From Bacillus sp. DNRA2 (GTDB taxonomy: Bacteria > Bacillota > Bacilli > Bacillales > Cytobacillaceae): a stretch of 64,000 bases of DNA. Of this stretch, positions 8,902 through 18,065 are shown piece by piece. The notes below the pieces were generated by a model. That model had not been told where the DNA came from, did not search any database, and saw only the letters and a list, made by a program, of their open reading frames with translations. The position numbers and the translations under genes are program-made. The stretch covers positions 1 to 64,000 of the forward strand of contig NZ_JABAIT010000005.1 in the NCBI RefSeq assembly GCF_012843265.1. Reading direction: 5' to 3'. Position 1 is the first letter of the stretch. The number at the start of each line of letters is the position of its first letter.

Positions 8902-9237
8902 TTAATAAAAATATGGATAGCCATAATACGGATAACCATAATATGGGTATCCATAGCCATAACCATAGCCCCAAGGACCAATTAAAGCACTTCCCAGTAA
9001 TCCACCTAATACTCCACCAGCAAAAGGTCCTCCGAAGAACGGGCGACCAAAGCCAAATGGTCTTCCAAAACCAAATGGTCTACCGAATCCAAACGGTCTG
9101 CCAAATGGTCGACCAAAGTGTCCAAAACCTCCAAAGTGGCCAAAACCCCCAAAAGGTCTAATTCTAGTTTCATTTGGATCAATTCCTAATAAATCAACTT
9201 GTTCAACAGAATGTGGTAAAGCATGTATTTCTGTCAT
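8902..9237 (-). CDS. Low-complexity Gly/Phe/Tyr-rich repeat protein
   Basis: A 111-residue protein. After about 30 ordinary residues come tandem FGHFGG and FGRPFG units, then a glycine-rich hydrophobic stretch, then GYGYGYPYYGYPYYGYPYFY at the C-terminus. Composition resembles spore coat or exosporium structural proteins, but no domain is recognised. The start ATG at 9237 is fixed by GAGGAGGG eight nt upstream. The longer reading lacks a site. The DNA itself shows 18-bp-scale tandem repeats in 9040-9130, so length polymorphism is likely. Two small genes diverge from it at 9414. The coat role is a guess from composition. Confidence 0.78.
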   Translation of the reverse strand: MTEIHALPHSVEQVDLLGIDPNETRIRPFGGFGHFGGFGHFGRPFGRPFGFGRPFGFGRPFGFGRPFFGGPFAGGVLGGLLGSALIGPWGYGYGYGYPYYGYPYYGYPYFY

Positions 9238-9413
9238 GTTTATATCCCTCCTCATATTTTCCCCAACAGTATATTCGAGAAGGGGTAAATGTAATGGGCA
9301 AATATCATACAAAAGCATTACTTTTTTGGGTTAATATGGAAATGGTTTTTTTAAAATCCTGGCACGTTCAAACCTAAAATGAATAAGATGGGCATGAGGG
9401 CGGGTGTGATATC

Positions 9414-9884
9414 ATGCATTTTAACTCTGATACAAAGGAAAAGCTTGATGTTATTGCAGCACTTCAAAGAGATCTGAACATTGCAACCGCATTTTTGTTA
9501 TTATCTGGGCAAATTACGATTATTGGTGTGTTTATGACACCTGGTGAATTTAGTCTTTCTCTAAGTGGCCCCTTATTTGGAAGATCACGACTTCAAGGAA
9601 AATTTGGTGATCATCAACTAACTGCACTAGTTGATACACTCGATATTGTGATTGCAGTCTTATTAATCACGGATGCCATTAGAGTCGTAAGTGCTGTTGT
9701 TGGGCCAGGTCGATTTTCGATTGATGTAAGTGGACCCATTTTTGGTGCATCTCTTTATCAACCCACATTACCATTATTAAAAGAACAACATCAATTTTTC
9801 AAAAAAATCGTTTCGGAGCAGTTTGATATTGATCCAAGATTGTTCAAAAACATGGAAAGGAGTATCAACAATGTTCTTAACTGA
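9414..9884 (+). CDS. Hypothetical protein with an internal duplication
   Basis: A 156-residue protein of unknown family. Two halves repeat: IGVFMTPGEFSLSLSGPLFG (about residues 37-56) and VSAVVGPGRFSIDVSGPIFG (about 89-108), each preceded by a hydrophobic helix. This implies a duplicated helix-hairpin module. The ATG at 9414 follows GGGTGTGAT. The last 14 nt overlap the start of the next small gene, which suggests coupled translation. It is divergent from the repeat-rich gene, and a sporulation role is possible but not shown. Confidence 0.75.
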   Translation: MHFNSDTKEKLDVIAALQRDLNIATAFLLLSGQITIIGVFMTPGEFSLSLSGPLFGRSRLQGKFGDHQLTALVDTLDIVIAVLLITDAIRVVSAVVGPGRFSIDVSGPIFGASLYQPTLPLLKEQHQFFKKIVSEQFDIDPRLFKNMERSINNVLN

Positions 9885-10002
9885 TTTACCCACATTTAAT
9901 CCGTCCGAAAATCAAATTTTTTTAATGGCACTTGCTATTATCATTTTCATTTTCTTTTTTACAGAAAGTAAAGAAAGCGACGTAAAACAAATATCACCTT
10001 AA
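9871..10002 (+). CDS. Small single-pass membrane protein (43 aa)
   Basis: A 43-residue ORF beginning MFLTDLPTFNPSENQIF, with one transmembrane helix (about residues 17-31) and a short charged tail. A strong site, AAAGGAG, lies 8 nt before the ATG, inside the end of the preceding gene. The reading frames overlap by 14 nt. That arrangement supports a real gene translated with its neighbour. I do not recognise the family. Confidence 0.72.
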   Translation: MFLTDLPTFNPSENQIFLMALAIIIFIFFFTESKESDVKQISP

Positions 10003-10013
10003 GAAAAAGCAAA

Positions 10014-10484
10014 CTAACTTCTTGAATTAATAACATACATTACTGCTTCTTCAATTTCTTGATAGCTAGTACATCTACAAATGTTTGATGAAAGCCATTC
10101 TTTAATCACTTCAAAAGAGGGATTGGGATTGTTTTGAAGTAATGTATGACAATTAATAATAAAACCAGGTGTACAATAACCGCATTGGAATGCATTATAC
10201 TTGACGAACGCTTCCTGTATCGGAGTACTTTTTAGCCCCTCAATCGTCGTAATTTTTTTCCCTATTGCTTCAACAACAAGGAAAATACAGGATTTATAAA
10301 CCTTATTGTTTATATTTACAGAGCAAGCGCCACAATCACCATTCAGACAACCTGGTTTGGCACCAGTTAATGAAAGCTGTTTACGAAGAACGTATAGAAG
10401 AGTATCAATTGGTCGCACTTCAACCTTTCGTGTTTCGCCGTTTATATCCAGTGTAACCATCATTTTTTTTTGTGGAGCTTTCAA
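10014..10484 (-). CDS. Molybdenum hydroxylase, [2Fe-2S] subunit
   Basis: A 156-residue electron-transfer subunit of the xanthine dehydrogenase/CO dehydrogenase-like family. The plant-ferredoxin motif is CLNGDCGACSV with a later Cys, and the second cluster is in FQCGYCTPGF and ICRCTSY. The start is TTG at 10484, directly behind the stop of the FAD subunit, with GGAGG 8 nt upstream. It is the last gene of a three-gene operon (large, FAD, FeS). The substrate is unknown. Xanthine or another purine or aldehyde is possible. Confidence 0.92.
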   Translation of the reverse strand: MKAPQKKMMVTLDINGETRKVEVRPIDTLLYVLRKQLSLTGAKPGCLNGDCGACSVNINNKVYKSCIFLVVEAIGKKITTIEGLKSTPIQEAFVKYNAFQCGYCTPGFIINCHTLLQNNPNPSFEVIKEWLSSNICRCTSYQEIEEAVMYVINSRS

Positions 10485-11318
10485 CTATTTTTCCTCCAAT
10501 TCCATCATGATTTCTTTTAAGGTATTGGAAAGCACAAAAAGTCGAAATTCTTTTGAACCCTCTAAATCATTTAATATCTGTTTTGGTAAAAACAATAACG
10601 ATTGAGCAATTCTCTCATTTACAGTTAAACTCGAGTTATTTAGAACCTTTTCCATTTGTTTTGAACGAAATGGAAAGTTACATAGTCCACTGAAAGCAAA
10701 TCGAAGCTCTCGTCGGCTTTTAATTGCCGCGATTGTTAATAATGGATACCCCGTATACCATTGCTGACGCTTTTTTATACTGACATAAGGCAGACTTAAG
10801 TATTCTGTGTCAGTTAGAATTTGCAGTAGAAACTGACCATCTTCGAGACGAAGTGTTTTCTTAAATAGCTGATTAATTCCGATAGTTTTGATTCCATTTA
10901 ATCCGGCAATAACTACTTCGCTATCACATAGTAAAAAAGGCAATACAGCTTCCCGATAAAATATTTGACCACAAATATTTCCACCAATAGTAATTTTGTT
11001 CCTGGCGGTATGATCTGCGATTTCTTTCGAGGTTTCAGTTAATAAAGGAAACACATTCTTTTCTTCTATTTCTGTTAAAGACAATCCTGCTCCGATAATT
11101 AATTGTTCCTGTTTCATCGTACACATAAGTGTTTCATTTATCCCTTTTATATCAATGACCGCATGACTATTTAGCGGCATGATTCTTCCTAGTGTTAATA
11201 TTTCAGTCCCACCACCATAATAAATCGGGTGTTTCTTCTCTTTAGATAATTTTTGATATTGATTTACAGCTTCCATAACAGTAGTCGGTTTAAAGTACTC
11301 GATATTTCCTGATAACAT
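10485..11318 (-). CDS. Molybdenum hydroxylase, FAD-binding subunit
   Basis: A 277-residue CoxM/PucC-type subunit that passes electrons from FeS clusters to its acceptor through FAD. FAD-binding signatures are YYGGGTEILTLGR near residue 35 and TIGGNICG near residue 110. It starts with ATG 1 nt behind the large-subunit gene stop and ends flush with the FeS gene, so the three are one transcript. Length is close to that of the family. Confidence 0.9.
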   Translation of the reverse strand: MLSGNIEYFKPTTVMEAVNQYQKLSKEKKHPIYYGGGTEILTLGRIMPLNSHAVIDIKGINETLMCTMKQEQLIIGAGLSLTEIEEKNVFPLLTETSKEIADHTARNKITIGGNICGQIFYREAVLPFLLCDSEVVIAGLNGIKTIGINQLFKKTLRLEDGQFLLQILTDTEYLSLPYVSIKKRQQWYTGYPLLTIAAIKSRRELRFAFSGLCNFPFRSKQMEKVLNNSSLTVNERIAQSLLFLPKQILNDLEGSKEFRLFVLSNTLKEIMMELEEK

Positions 11319-11319
11319 G

Positions 11320-13638
11320 CTAATGCCAACCTTTTTTTAATTTCCACAAAAGTTCAGGAATAATCGGCAAGCTATTCACTTTTACTGACAATGCAGCAGA
11401 AAGGCTATTCCCTAGAGCGGCAGGCATTCCTAATAACCCTTGCTCGCCTAATCCCCTTGCCCCATATGGAGCATCAATTGCGGGTGTTTCAAGAAATTCT
11501 ACTTCATATTTGGGATGCTCTCCAAACCGGATGGGTCGGTAGGTTCTTAGCTGAGGATTCAATACAATACCATTCTCGTTAAAATAAAAAGTTTCTCTTC
11601 CGGCAAAAGATAGCCCCATGCTCATCGCTCCCATTACCTGGCCTAGAGCAGTTTGTTCATTTAATACCTTGCCAATATCTATAACAGAGATGGCCCTAAT
11701 GATTTTAAACGAAAAATCTCTAGTATTTAGTTCAACTTCAACGCCTTGTGCGCCTACCGCCCATTCAGGACCTGGGTTACCTGCTCCCGTTTCTTTATCC
11801 ATATAAGTAATTCCGTTAAACATGTAATGCCCTCTTCCGATTATCTGACCACCTATTGATTCTCCGCTCGGAAATGTGTACCCGTATGCAATATCCTTAA
11901 TTTGTATACATATTTTTGGGTCGTTAATGAGATATACCTTTCCAAATCCTACCTCGAGATCTTCTGCATTGGCACGTAAAACAAAAGAGGCCATTGTTTT
12001 TAATTGCGCTATTAAATCTTCTGCTGCGCTTAATACCGCTCTCCCTGCTAAAAAAGTTCCTCTGCTAGCCACTGTTTTCCAATGTTCTGGCGTCGTTTGC
12101 GTGTCAACATTCATTCTTACATGAATATCAGAAATATCCATTTTTAATCTTTCCGCTAGGATTTGGGCTAGAACTGTTTTGGTTGCAGTCCCAATCTCAA
12201 TTACACCTGATACGAGATTGATACTTCCATCAGTATTGTAGGATAACACAACGCCTGAACTTGCATTCGGATCTATCGTTGAGTTTTTCCAAACACAGCT
12301 AATTCCTTTTGCTCTTACTTTATGATGACCTATGTCAATAACTTGCCCTTTCTCCCAATCAAACATTGTCTTTAACTTTTCAATACATTTAGGGACATTA
12401 CCAATTTTACTTGAATTGAGAAGCACCTGTGTGGGGGTTGTATGACCTGGTAAAATGGCATTTTTAGAGCGTAATTCCAATGGGTCGGTGTCGAGCTTAT
12501 TGGCTAAGACGTCCATTGTTCTTTCAAATGCAAAATGAACTTCCGAATGACTAAATCCCCGAAACGGCGCAGGATAAGGATGATTTGTATACATACAATA
12601 TGAATTACACCAAATATTTTCGATATGATATGGTCCAGTACAGTCAACAGCACCGGCCCGACTTAAATCTATGGCTTTGTCCGAATAGGCACCACCATCC
12701 CATAGATATAAAAGCTCCGCAACCTTTAACAAACCATCTTTCGTACTCCCTAGCTTTACCTGTGCTTCAAATCCAATATGTCCAGGTGAAGTGAGGATAT
12801 CATGTTCGCGCGTATTGGTGATCTTTACTGGCCTTCCATTTACAGCTCTTGTAGCGATGTATGCTAATATCTCAAGTTGGATGGCTGCCTTTCCCCCAAA
12901 TGCCCCACCAACGAGCGGGGTATTCACGATTATTTGACCCGGAGGAATATTAAAATACTCACCTATTAATCTCTTAATCAGAAATGGAGCTTGTGAAGAT
13001 GAAGTTATTTCGATTGTTCCATCCGGGTGAATTTGTGCATACGAACACCTTGTTTCCATTGCTACATGGTCAGAAGGTCTGAACGCAAACTTTTCTTCTA
13101 CGATTATGTCACTTTCATCCCAGCCTTTTTTACGACTCCCCTTTCTTATTTTTGTCAATGATGCAACATTAGTACCCGGCATAGGGTAGACACCTCGGAT
13201 TTTCTTATACTCACCTAAATTTGGATGGAGGATTGGGGCGCCTTTCCTTAAAGCATCTGAAGGGGAATTGATTACTGGGAGTGGCTCAAATTGGATTTTG
13301 ATCGCTTCTGCTCCCTTTTCTGCATTATATGGTGTATCCGCAACAACCATTGCAATAACTTCACCATGATAAAGGACACGGTCAAAAGCGATAGGTGGCC
13401 GGTCTTGTAACTCCTCCCCTGTTAATGGGAGGTCTTTTCCATCTAATATTTTTTTTACTCCTGGAATTTTTGCAGCTGCAGATATATCTAAATTCTTAAT
13501 GAGGGCATGGGCATATGGACTTGTTACCAATTGGGCATAGAGCATACCATTTGTTTCGAAATCCGCCGTGTATTTTGCATGGCCGGTAACTTTTTCAAGG
13601 GCATCCTTTCGAGTGATTCCTTTTCCGAGGATAAACAT
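11320..13638 (-). CDS. Molybdenum hydroxylase, large molybdopterin subunit
   Basis: A 772-residue catalytic subunit of the xanthine oxidase family (XdhA/PucD/CoxL-like). Visible signatures are the N-terminal KVTGHAKYTADF, the GGAFGGKAA cofactor loop, PAPFRGFSHSE, and the catalytic glutamate in GARGLGEQG near residue 731. The CO dehydrogenase active-site cysteine loop is not seen, which argues against CO oxidation. An AAGGGG site precedes the ATG. No MoCo insertion chaperone (XdhC type), permease or purine gene lies beside it in this window, so the substrate is open. A long inverted repeat upstream is a likely operator. Confidence 0.92.
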   Translation of the reverse strand: MFILGKGITRKDALEKVTGHAKYTADFETNGMLYAQLVTSPYAHALIKNLDISAAAKIPGVKKILDGKDLPLTGEELQDRPPIAFDRVLYHGEVIAMVVADTPYNAEKGAEAIKIQFEPLPVINSPSDALRKGAPILHPNLGEYKKIRGVYPMPGTNVASLTKIRKGSRKKGWDESDIIVEEKFAFRPSDHVAMETRCSYAQIHPDGTIEITSSSQAPFLIKRLIGEYFNIPPGQIIVNTPLVGGAFGGKAAIQLEILAYIATRAVNGRPVKITNTREHDILTSPGHIGFEAQVKLGSTKDGLLKVAELLYLWDGGAYSDKAIDLSRAGAVDCTGPYHIENIWCNSYCMYTNHPYPAPFRGFSHSEVHFAFERTMDVLANKLDTDPLELRSKNAILPGHTTPTQVLLNSSKIGNVPKCIEKLKTMFDWEKGQVIDIGHHKVRAKGISCVWKNSTIDPNASSGVVLSYNTDGSINLVSGVIEIGTATKTVLAQILAERLKMDISDIHVRMNVDTQTTPEHWKTVASRGTFLAGRAVLSAAEDLIAQLKTMASFVLRANAEDLEVGFGKVYLINDPKICIQIKDIAYGYTFPSGESIGGQIIGRGHYMFNGITYMDKETGAGNPGPEWAVGAQGVEVELNTRDFSFKIIRAISVIDIGKVLNEQTALGQVMGAMSMGLSFAGRETFYFNENGIVLNPQLRTYRPIRFGEHPKYEVEFLETPAIDAPYGARGLGEQGLLGMPAALGNSLSAALSVKVNSLPIIPELLWKLKKGWH

Positions 13639-13665
13639 TCTACCAGCCCCTTATATACATTTCTA

Positions 13666-13703
13666 AACTTGTTACTCTCGATTTAGAATTTATGTAACAA
13701 GTT
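13666..13703 (-). promoter_or_regulatory. Inverted repeat, candidate operator of the Mo-hydroxylase operon
   Basis: AACTTGTTAC at 13666-13675 and its exact complement GTAACAAGTT at 13694-13703 are separated by 18 bp, 28-65 nt before the operon start codon. The arms lie in the expected promoter region, and a TATATA-like box follows at about 13651. The regulator is unknown. Confidence 0.5.
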
Positions 13704-13792
13704 CCAGAAAAATACCCAAAATAGCATCTTACCAACTCTTTTCTATTAACTAAATTGAATAAAATAGATCTTGAACAAATGCAAAACAAAAA

Positions 13793-13814
13793 CGTCCTCA
13801 TATTAATGAGGACG
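13793..13814 (-). terminator. Terminator of htpG
   Basis: CGTCCTCAT/ATGAGGACG perfect 9-bp stem with a TAAT-type loop, then TTTTTG on the minus strand. Confidence 0.9.
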
Positions 13815-13857
13815 CTAATCAGCTACATATCCAATCAGAAAAACCAGTTATTTCAAC

Positions 13858-15741
13858 TTATAGCATAACCTTACACATATCATTAGTAAATTCAACTGGG
13901 TCGGCAATTGGCAGACCTTCAATTAATAATGCCTGGTTGTAAAGAAGCTTCGTATAAAGATCTAATTTTTGCTTATCGTTTTTGAAGGCATCCTTTAGTG
14001 CCGTAAATACTTCATGATTTTTGTTGATTTCAAGGATTTTATCAGCTTTCACATGCTGATTGCTATCCGGCATCGCCGCAAGGATTTTTTCCATTTCTAT
14101 CGAAATATCGCCTTCTGTGGCCAAGCAAACAGGGTGGGATTTAAGTCGTTTAGATGCACGAACGTCTTTTATCATATCAACTAGGACTGATTTCATATAA
14201 TCAAATAGCTCTTTATTGTCCTTTTCTTCCCCTTCTGATTCAGCCTTATTTTCCTCACCATTAATTCCAAGGTTTTCACTAGAAATTGACTTAAATTCTT
14301 TCTCTTTGTAGTTCATGAGCATTTTGATCGCAAATTCATCAATATCCTCAGTAAAGAACAATACTTCAAAGCCCTTCTCAGTAACAAACTCAGTTTGTGG
14401 CAGCTTTTCAATTCTTTCTACTGATTCTCCAGCAGCATAATAGATGTATTTTTGATCTTCAGGCATTCTAGAAACATATTCATCTAAAGTAACGAACTTC
14501 TTCTCTTTGGACGAATAGAACATGATTAAGTCCTGAAGTGCTTCTTTATTGGCTCCAAAATCGCTATATACACCATATTTTAGCTGACGACCGAATGACT
14601 GATAGAATTTCTCGTATTGATCGCGATCATTTTTTAGTAAGTTTTGTAGCTCACTTTTAATTTTTTTACTAATGTTTTTCGCTATCAGTTTTAATTGACG
14701 ATCATGCTGCAACATTTCACGGGAGATGTTCAATGATAAATCCTCTGAATCGACCATCCCCTTTACGAAACTAAAGTGGTCAGGCAAGAGATCAGCACAT
14801 TTATCCATAATTAACACACCGTTTGAATAAAGCTCCAAGCCTTTTTCAAATTCTCTCGAATAGTAATCAAATGGAATGTTTTCCGGAATGTAAAGAATGG
14901 CATTATAACGGATGGTGCCATCTACCGTAATATGGATTGATTTTAACGGTTTATCATAACCATAACGCTTCTCTGCATAGAAATTTTGATAATCCTCGTC
15001 AGTCAACTCCGATTTGTTCTTCCGCCAAATGGGTACCATACTGTTAACGATTTGTTCTTCGGTATATTGCTCATATTCGTTTTCGCTACCCTCTTTTAAC
15101 TTACTATTGGTCACATCCATTTTAATTGGATACCGTATAAAATCAGAATATTTTTTGATAATCGATTTTAAGCGATATTCATCTAGATAATCATCATAAT
15201 TTTCATCTTCGGTATTTTCTTTAATTTTTAAGTAAATTTCTGTTCCAACTTCTGCTTTTTCGACCTGCTCGATTGTGTAACCATCTGCACCGGTTGATTC
15301 CCATCTATAGGCCACATCGCTGCCGAGCGCTTTACTTTCAACCGTTACGACATCAGCAACCATGAATGCAGCATAGAAACCAACACCAAATTGGCCGATA
15401 ATATCAAACCCATCCTTAAGCTCTGTATCTTTTTTGAATGCTAAAGAGCCACTTTTTGCAATCGTACCAAGGTTTGTTTCCAACTCTTCCTTCGTCATTC
15501 CAATGCCTGTATCAATAATTTTAAGGGTGCGGTCATCTTTATTTTGTTCCACTTTGATAAAATAGTTATCTTTATCAAAGCTTAAATTCTCGTCCGTTAA
15601 GGCTTTGTAATAAATTTTATCAATGGCATCACTGGCATTTGAAATTAACTCTCTTAAAAAGACTTCCTTATGTGTGTAGATGGAGTTAATCATCATTTCT
15701 AAAAGGCGTTTTGACTCTGCTTTAAATTGCATTTTTTCCAT
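13858..15741 (-). CDS. htpG: Molecular chaperone HtpG (Hsp90)
   Basis: A 627-residue ATP-dependent cytosolic chaperone. The GHKL ATPase domain is clear: [13 protein letters not shown] (Asn/Asp Mg site), [12 protein letters not shown], and [15 protein letters not shown]. The middle domain carries [13 protein letters not shown], and the C-terminal dimerisation domain is complete. Length matches bacterial HtpG. AAAGGGG lies about 7 nt before the ATG. A perfect CIRCE element stands 89 nt upstream within the leader, with a sigma-A promoter just before it. HrcA control is therefore expected, unlike B. subtilis, where htpG is not a CIRCE gene. Confidence 0.97.
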   Translation of the reverse strand: MEKMQFKAESKRLLEMMINSIYTHKEVFLRELISNASDAIDKIYYKALTDENLSFDKDNYFIKVEQNKDDRTLKIIDTGIGMTKEELETNLGTIAKSGSLAFKKDTELKDGFDIIGQFGVGFYAAFMVADVVTVESKALGSDVAYRWESTGADGYTIEQVEKAEVGTEIYLKIKENTEDENYDDYLDEYRLKSIIKKYSDFIRYPIKMDVTNSKLKEGSENEYEQYTEEQIVNSMVPIWRKNKSELTDEDYQNFYAEKRYGYDKPLKSIHITVDGTIRYNAILYIPENIPFDYYSREFEKGLELYSNGVLIMDKCADLLPDHFSFVKGMVDSEDLSLNISREMLQHDRQLKLIAKNISKKIKSELQNLLKNDRDQYEKFYQSFGRQLKYGVYSDFGANKEALQDLIMFYSSKEKKFVTLDEYVSRMPEDQKYIYYAAGESVERIEKLPQTEFVTEKGFEVLFFTEDIDEFAIKMLMNYKEKEFKSISSENLGINGEENKAESEGEEKDNKELFDYMKSVLVDMIKDVRASKRLKSHPVCLATEGDISIEMEKILAAMPDSNQHVKADKILEINKNHEVFTALKDAFKNDKQKLDLYTKLLYNQALLIEGLPIADPVEFTNDMCKVML

Positions 15742-15829
15742 GCTTATTCCCCTTTCAATTTATGTATTCTTGATCCTTGTTGTGTTTTAGCATATATAGG
15801 ATGGTCAAAAAACCAGGTTGACAAACAAA

Positions 15830-15856
15830 TTAGCACTCAAGCCAATCGAGTGCTAA
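15830..15856 (-). promoter_or_regulatory. CIRCE element (HrcA operator) of htpG
   Basis: TTAGCACTC at 15830-15838, a 9-bp spacer, and GAGTGCTAA at 15848-15856 make an exact copy of the CIRCE consensus. It begins about where transcription from the promoter at 15870-15897 should start, the usual place for HrcA repression. Confidence 0.95.
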
Positions 15857-15869
15857 TCCATACTTTTTT

Positions 15870-15897
15870 ATTATCATATTTTTTGACTTTATGTCAA
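15870..15897 (-). promoter_or_regulatory. Sigma-A promoter of htpG
   Basis: On the minus strand, TTGACA (15892-15897) and GATAAT (15870-15875) are spaced by 16 bp. The predicted start near 15863 falls just before the CIRCE element. Confidence 0.75.
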
Positions 15898-15948
15898 GCG
15901 GTATATCTAAAGTTTCCTTTTATTTCAAAAACTTTGTTGATTAAAGCC

Positions 15949-17850
15949 TTATTTTAAGGAAAGTGTTCCTACTTCTGCATGGGAAGATAGGTCATGGGCA
16001 CTGATTTTTTCGGGTGACAAGGCATAGAGGGTATTGTCAATTGTTACGAGCCTTTGGATTGCATTATTCCCGTTTTCATATTGACTTTTTCCGATCTCAT
16101 GACTTAGTTTTAATAGAAGGGTAAAGCCTGTTTCTGGGTTAACTTGATAAAGGAATGCACCCTGAAATTCATAGATTTGTTCATATTCATTTTTCGTGCT
16201 GTTTTGATAAACAGATATAGGGAAACCAAACAAGTTTTTATTTTTATTAAATAAAAGAGCTTTGTGATCGTAATTTAATGGTGAATATGTACCCCGACCA
16301 CCAATAATTTCTGTGAACTTTTCCTTTGGATTACTCATATCACTAACGTCGAACAAGGAGATTTTCACACCATCAGTTATCACTCGAGGTGGACCGTTCG
16401 TCCCCTTGTCCTCAACTAGCTTCGTTTCCTGTCCAAAACCGATAAGAGAATTTTCATCATAAGGATGTAGGTAATTGCTAAAACCTGGGATTTTCAATTC
16501 ACCGAGTACTTTAGGCTGGTTTGGTTCACTAGCATCGATGACAAACAATGGATCGGTTTCCTTAAAAGTTACCATATAGATTTTATCTCCCATAAATCGT
16601 GCCGAATAGATACGTTCACCACGTGCAAGCTCGTTTACCACTCCAACTTGTTTCAAGCTCTCATCTAAAATCAATAATTGATTGGTAGATGGCTGACGTT
16701 CATCCCATGCATAACCCTTAGTTGTAACAAGCCGAAAATAGCCATTGTGCTCATCCATAGAAAACTGATTTAACAATGTTCCAGGAATATCAGCAGTACT
16801 ATGAAATTTTACGTCAATATCCTTAACTGAAAACTTATATATGGAAGTATCAGGTGTGACAGCTGAATTTGCCTGATTCACTTCTTTTTCATCATAACGT
16901 GGTACAGCTAAATAAAGATTGTCTTTTGACATATAAAGCTGACTACCGCTACCAAGGTAAGTTGTAATATTAGCCTCTTGTTTCGGTTCAGTCAGGTTAA
17001 AAGCAGCAATGATTGTATAATTCGCTGCTTTAGAATTAGGGAAATACTGAATTTTATCATAATCAATTGGTTTATATGATGTACTCACCGCAGAATCATA
17101 AACAGACGGACGTAAATCTACAGCTTTATTGTCCTCAAGAATCCAATATTGTGGGAATTGATTGGTAACAAGATACACATACCCGTCAATTCTCCGCGCT
17201 GACACATAAGCACCATCCAACTTTATCTCTCGGATTTGTTCTGGGTTTTCTAGATTTTCCACATTATAAACGATTGCTTTAGTTGCTTGTGATGCAGGAG
17301 CAATCATGATATCATCCGCAGATCGCTTTGGTTGACTTGAACCTGTTCCATAATCAGTGCTATTCCCAATTACAACAAGTTGGTTTTGAAACAGAAATAG
17401 TTCTGTTGGTGAAAATGACGGATCATAGCTAATAGTAGCTAGTAACTTCATTTCTCCGGCTGGAAACGCTTTGATGATATTCACCTTATTTTGACTCACT
17501 TGAAAAATGTGCTCCCCATCAGTCTTAACAAGATCCCCTTCATCGACGCCTGCAACTTGAATATTAGTTTCGGAAGCCGCCTGTTGTCCACTACTATCAG
17601 CACTTGTTGTGTCACTTGCCTTTGATTCAATCGCATTTTCTTGAATCCCAAACATCGTTCTTGTGTTTTTCTGTTCCTTGATGATTTTGTTAAAATAATT
17701 GTTTAAATTCTTCTTTGAACCGATGACTGGCAGACTACCATCCACAAGCTCATTTCGATCAGGTTCAATTTCTGGTTGGGTATTGAAATATAAAATGAAA
17801 GCAGCCAATAACCCCACAATTATGACCATTGCACCCCACAACATCTTCAT
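15949..17850 (-). CDS. Membrane-anchored secreted beta-propeller protein
   Basis: A 633-residue protein with one N-terminal hydrophobic anchor (about residues 3-21) and a large extracellular part. The sequence around NIQVAGVDEGDLVKTDGEHI (near residue 97) is the hallmark of the Beta_propel family of secreted proteins with a C-terminal propeller. Many Asp/Gly-rich blades follow (for example RIYSARFMGDKIYMVTF). There is no catalytic motif that I can name, so the role is unknown. It is a single gene ahead of htpG with no clear terminator between them, though htpG has its own promoter. Confidence 0.82.
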   Translation of the reverse strand: MKMLWGAMVIIVGLLAAFILYFNTQPEIEPDRNELVDGSLPVIGSKKNLNNYFNKIIKEQKNTRTMFGIQENAIESKASDTTSADSSGQQAASETNIQVAGVDEGDLVKTDGEHIFQVSQNKVNIIKAFPAGEMKLLATISYDPSFSPTELFLFQNQLVVIGNSTDYGTGSSQPKRSADDIMIAPASQATKAIVYNVENLENPEQIREIKLDGAYVSARRIDGYVYLVTNQFPQYWILEDNKAVDLRPSVYDSAVSTSYKPIDYDKIQYFPNSKAANYTIIAAFNLTEPKQEANITTYLGSGSQLYMSKDNLYLAVPRYDEKEVNQANSAVTPDTSIYKFSVKDIDVKFHSTADIPGTLLNQFSMDEHNGYFRLVTTKGYAWDERQPSTNQLLILDESLKQVGVVNELARGERIYSARFMGDKIYMVTFKETDPLFVIDASEPNQPKVLGELKIPGFSNYLHPYDENSLIGFGQETKLVEDKGTNGPPRVITDGVKISLFDVSDMSNPKEKFTEIIGGRGTYSPLNYDHKALLFNKNKNLFGFPISVYQNSTKNEYEQIYEFQGAFLYQVNPETGFTLLLKLSHEIGKSQYENGNNAIQRLVTIDNTLYALSPEKISAHDLSSHAEVGTLSLK

Positions 17851-18065
17851 CTGAACCCCTCCTATACACTTAGACGTAAGGGGATGTCCAAGGCTACAAC
17901 TTATTTTAAAATATGGGTAAATTCCATATTTAATTGTAAAAAATTCATGTTTTTTTCAAAGTTTATTTATAAAGGTTTGTCCAGCACACATGAAAACTTA
18001 TCCCATAAAATATGAATAAGATAATAAAACTCTCCAGCGGGAAAAGGAAGATGTGGTGTGAGCTT

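Noticed and set aside
11320-13638. CO dehydrogenase large subunit
   Set aside because: The characteristic active-site cysteine loop of CoxL is not visible, so only the general family call is kept.
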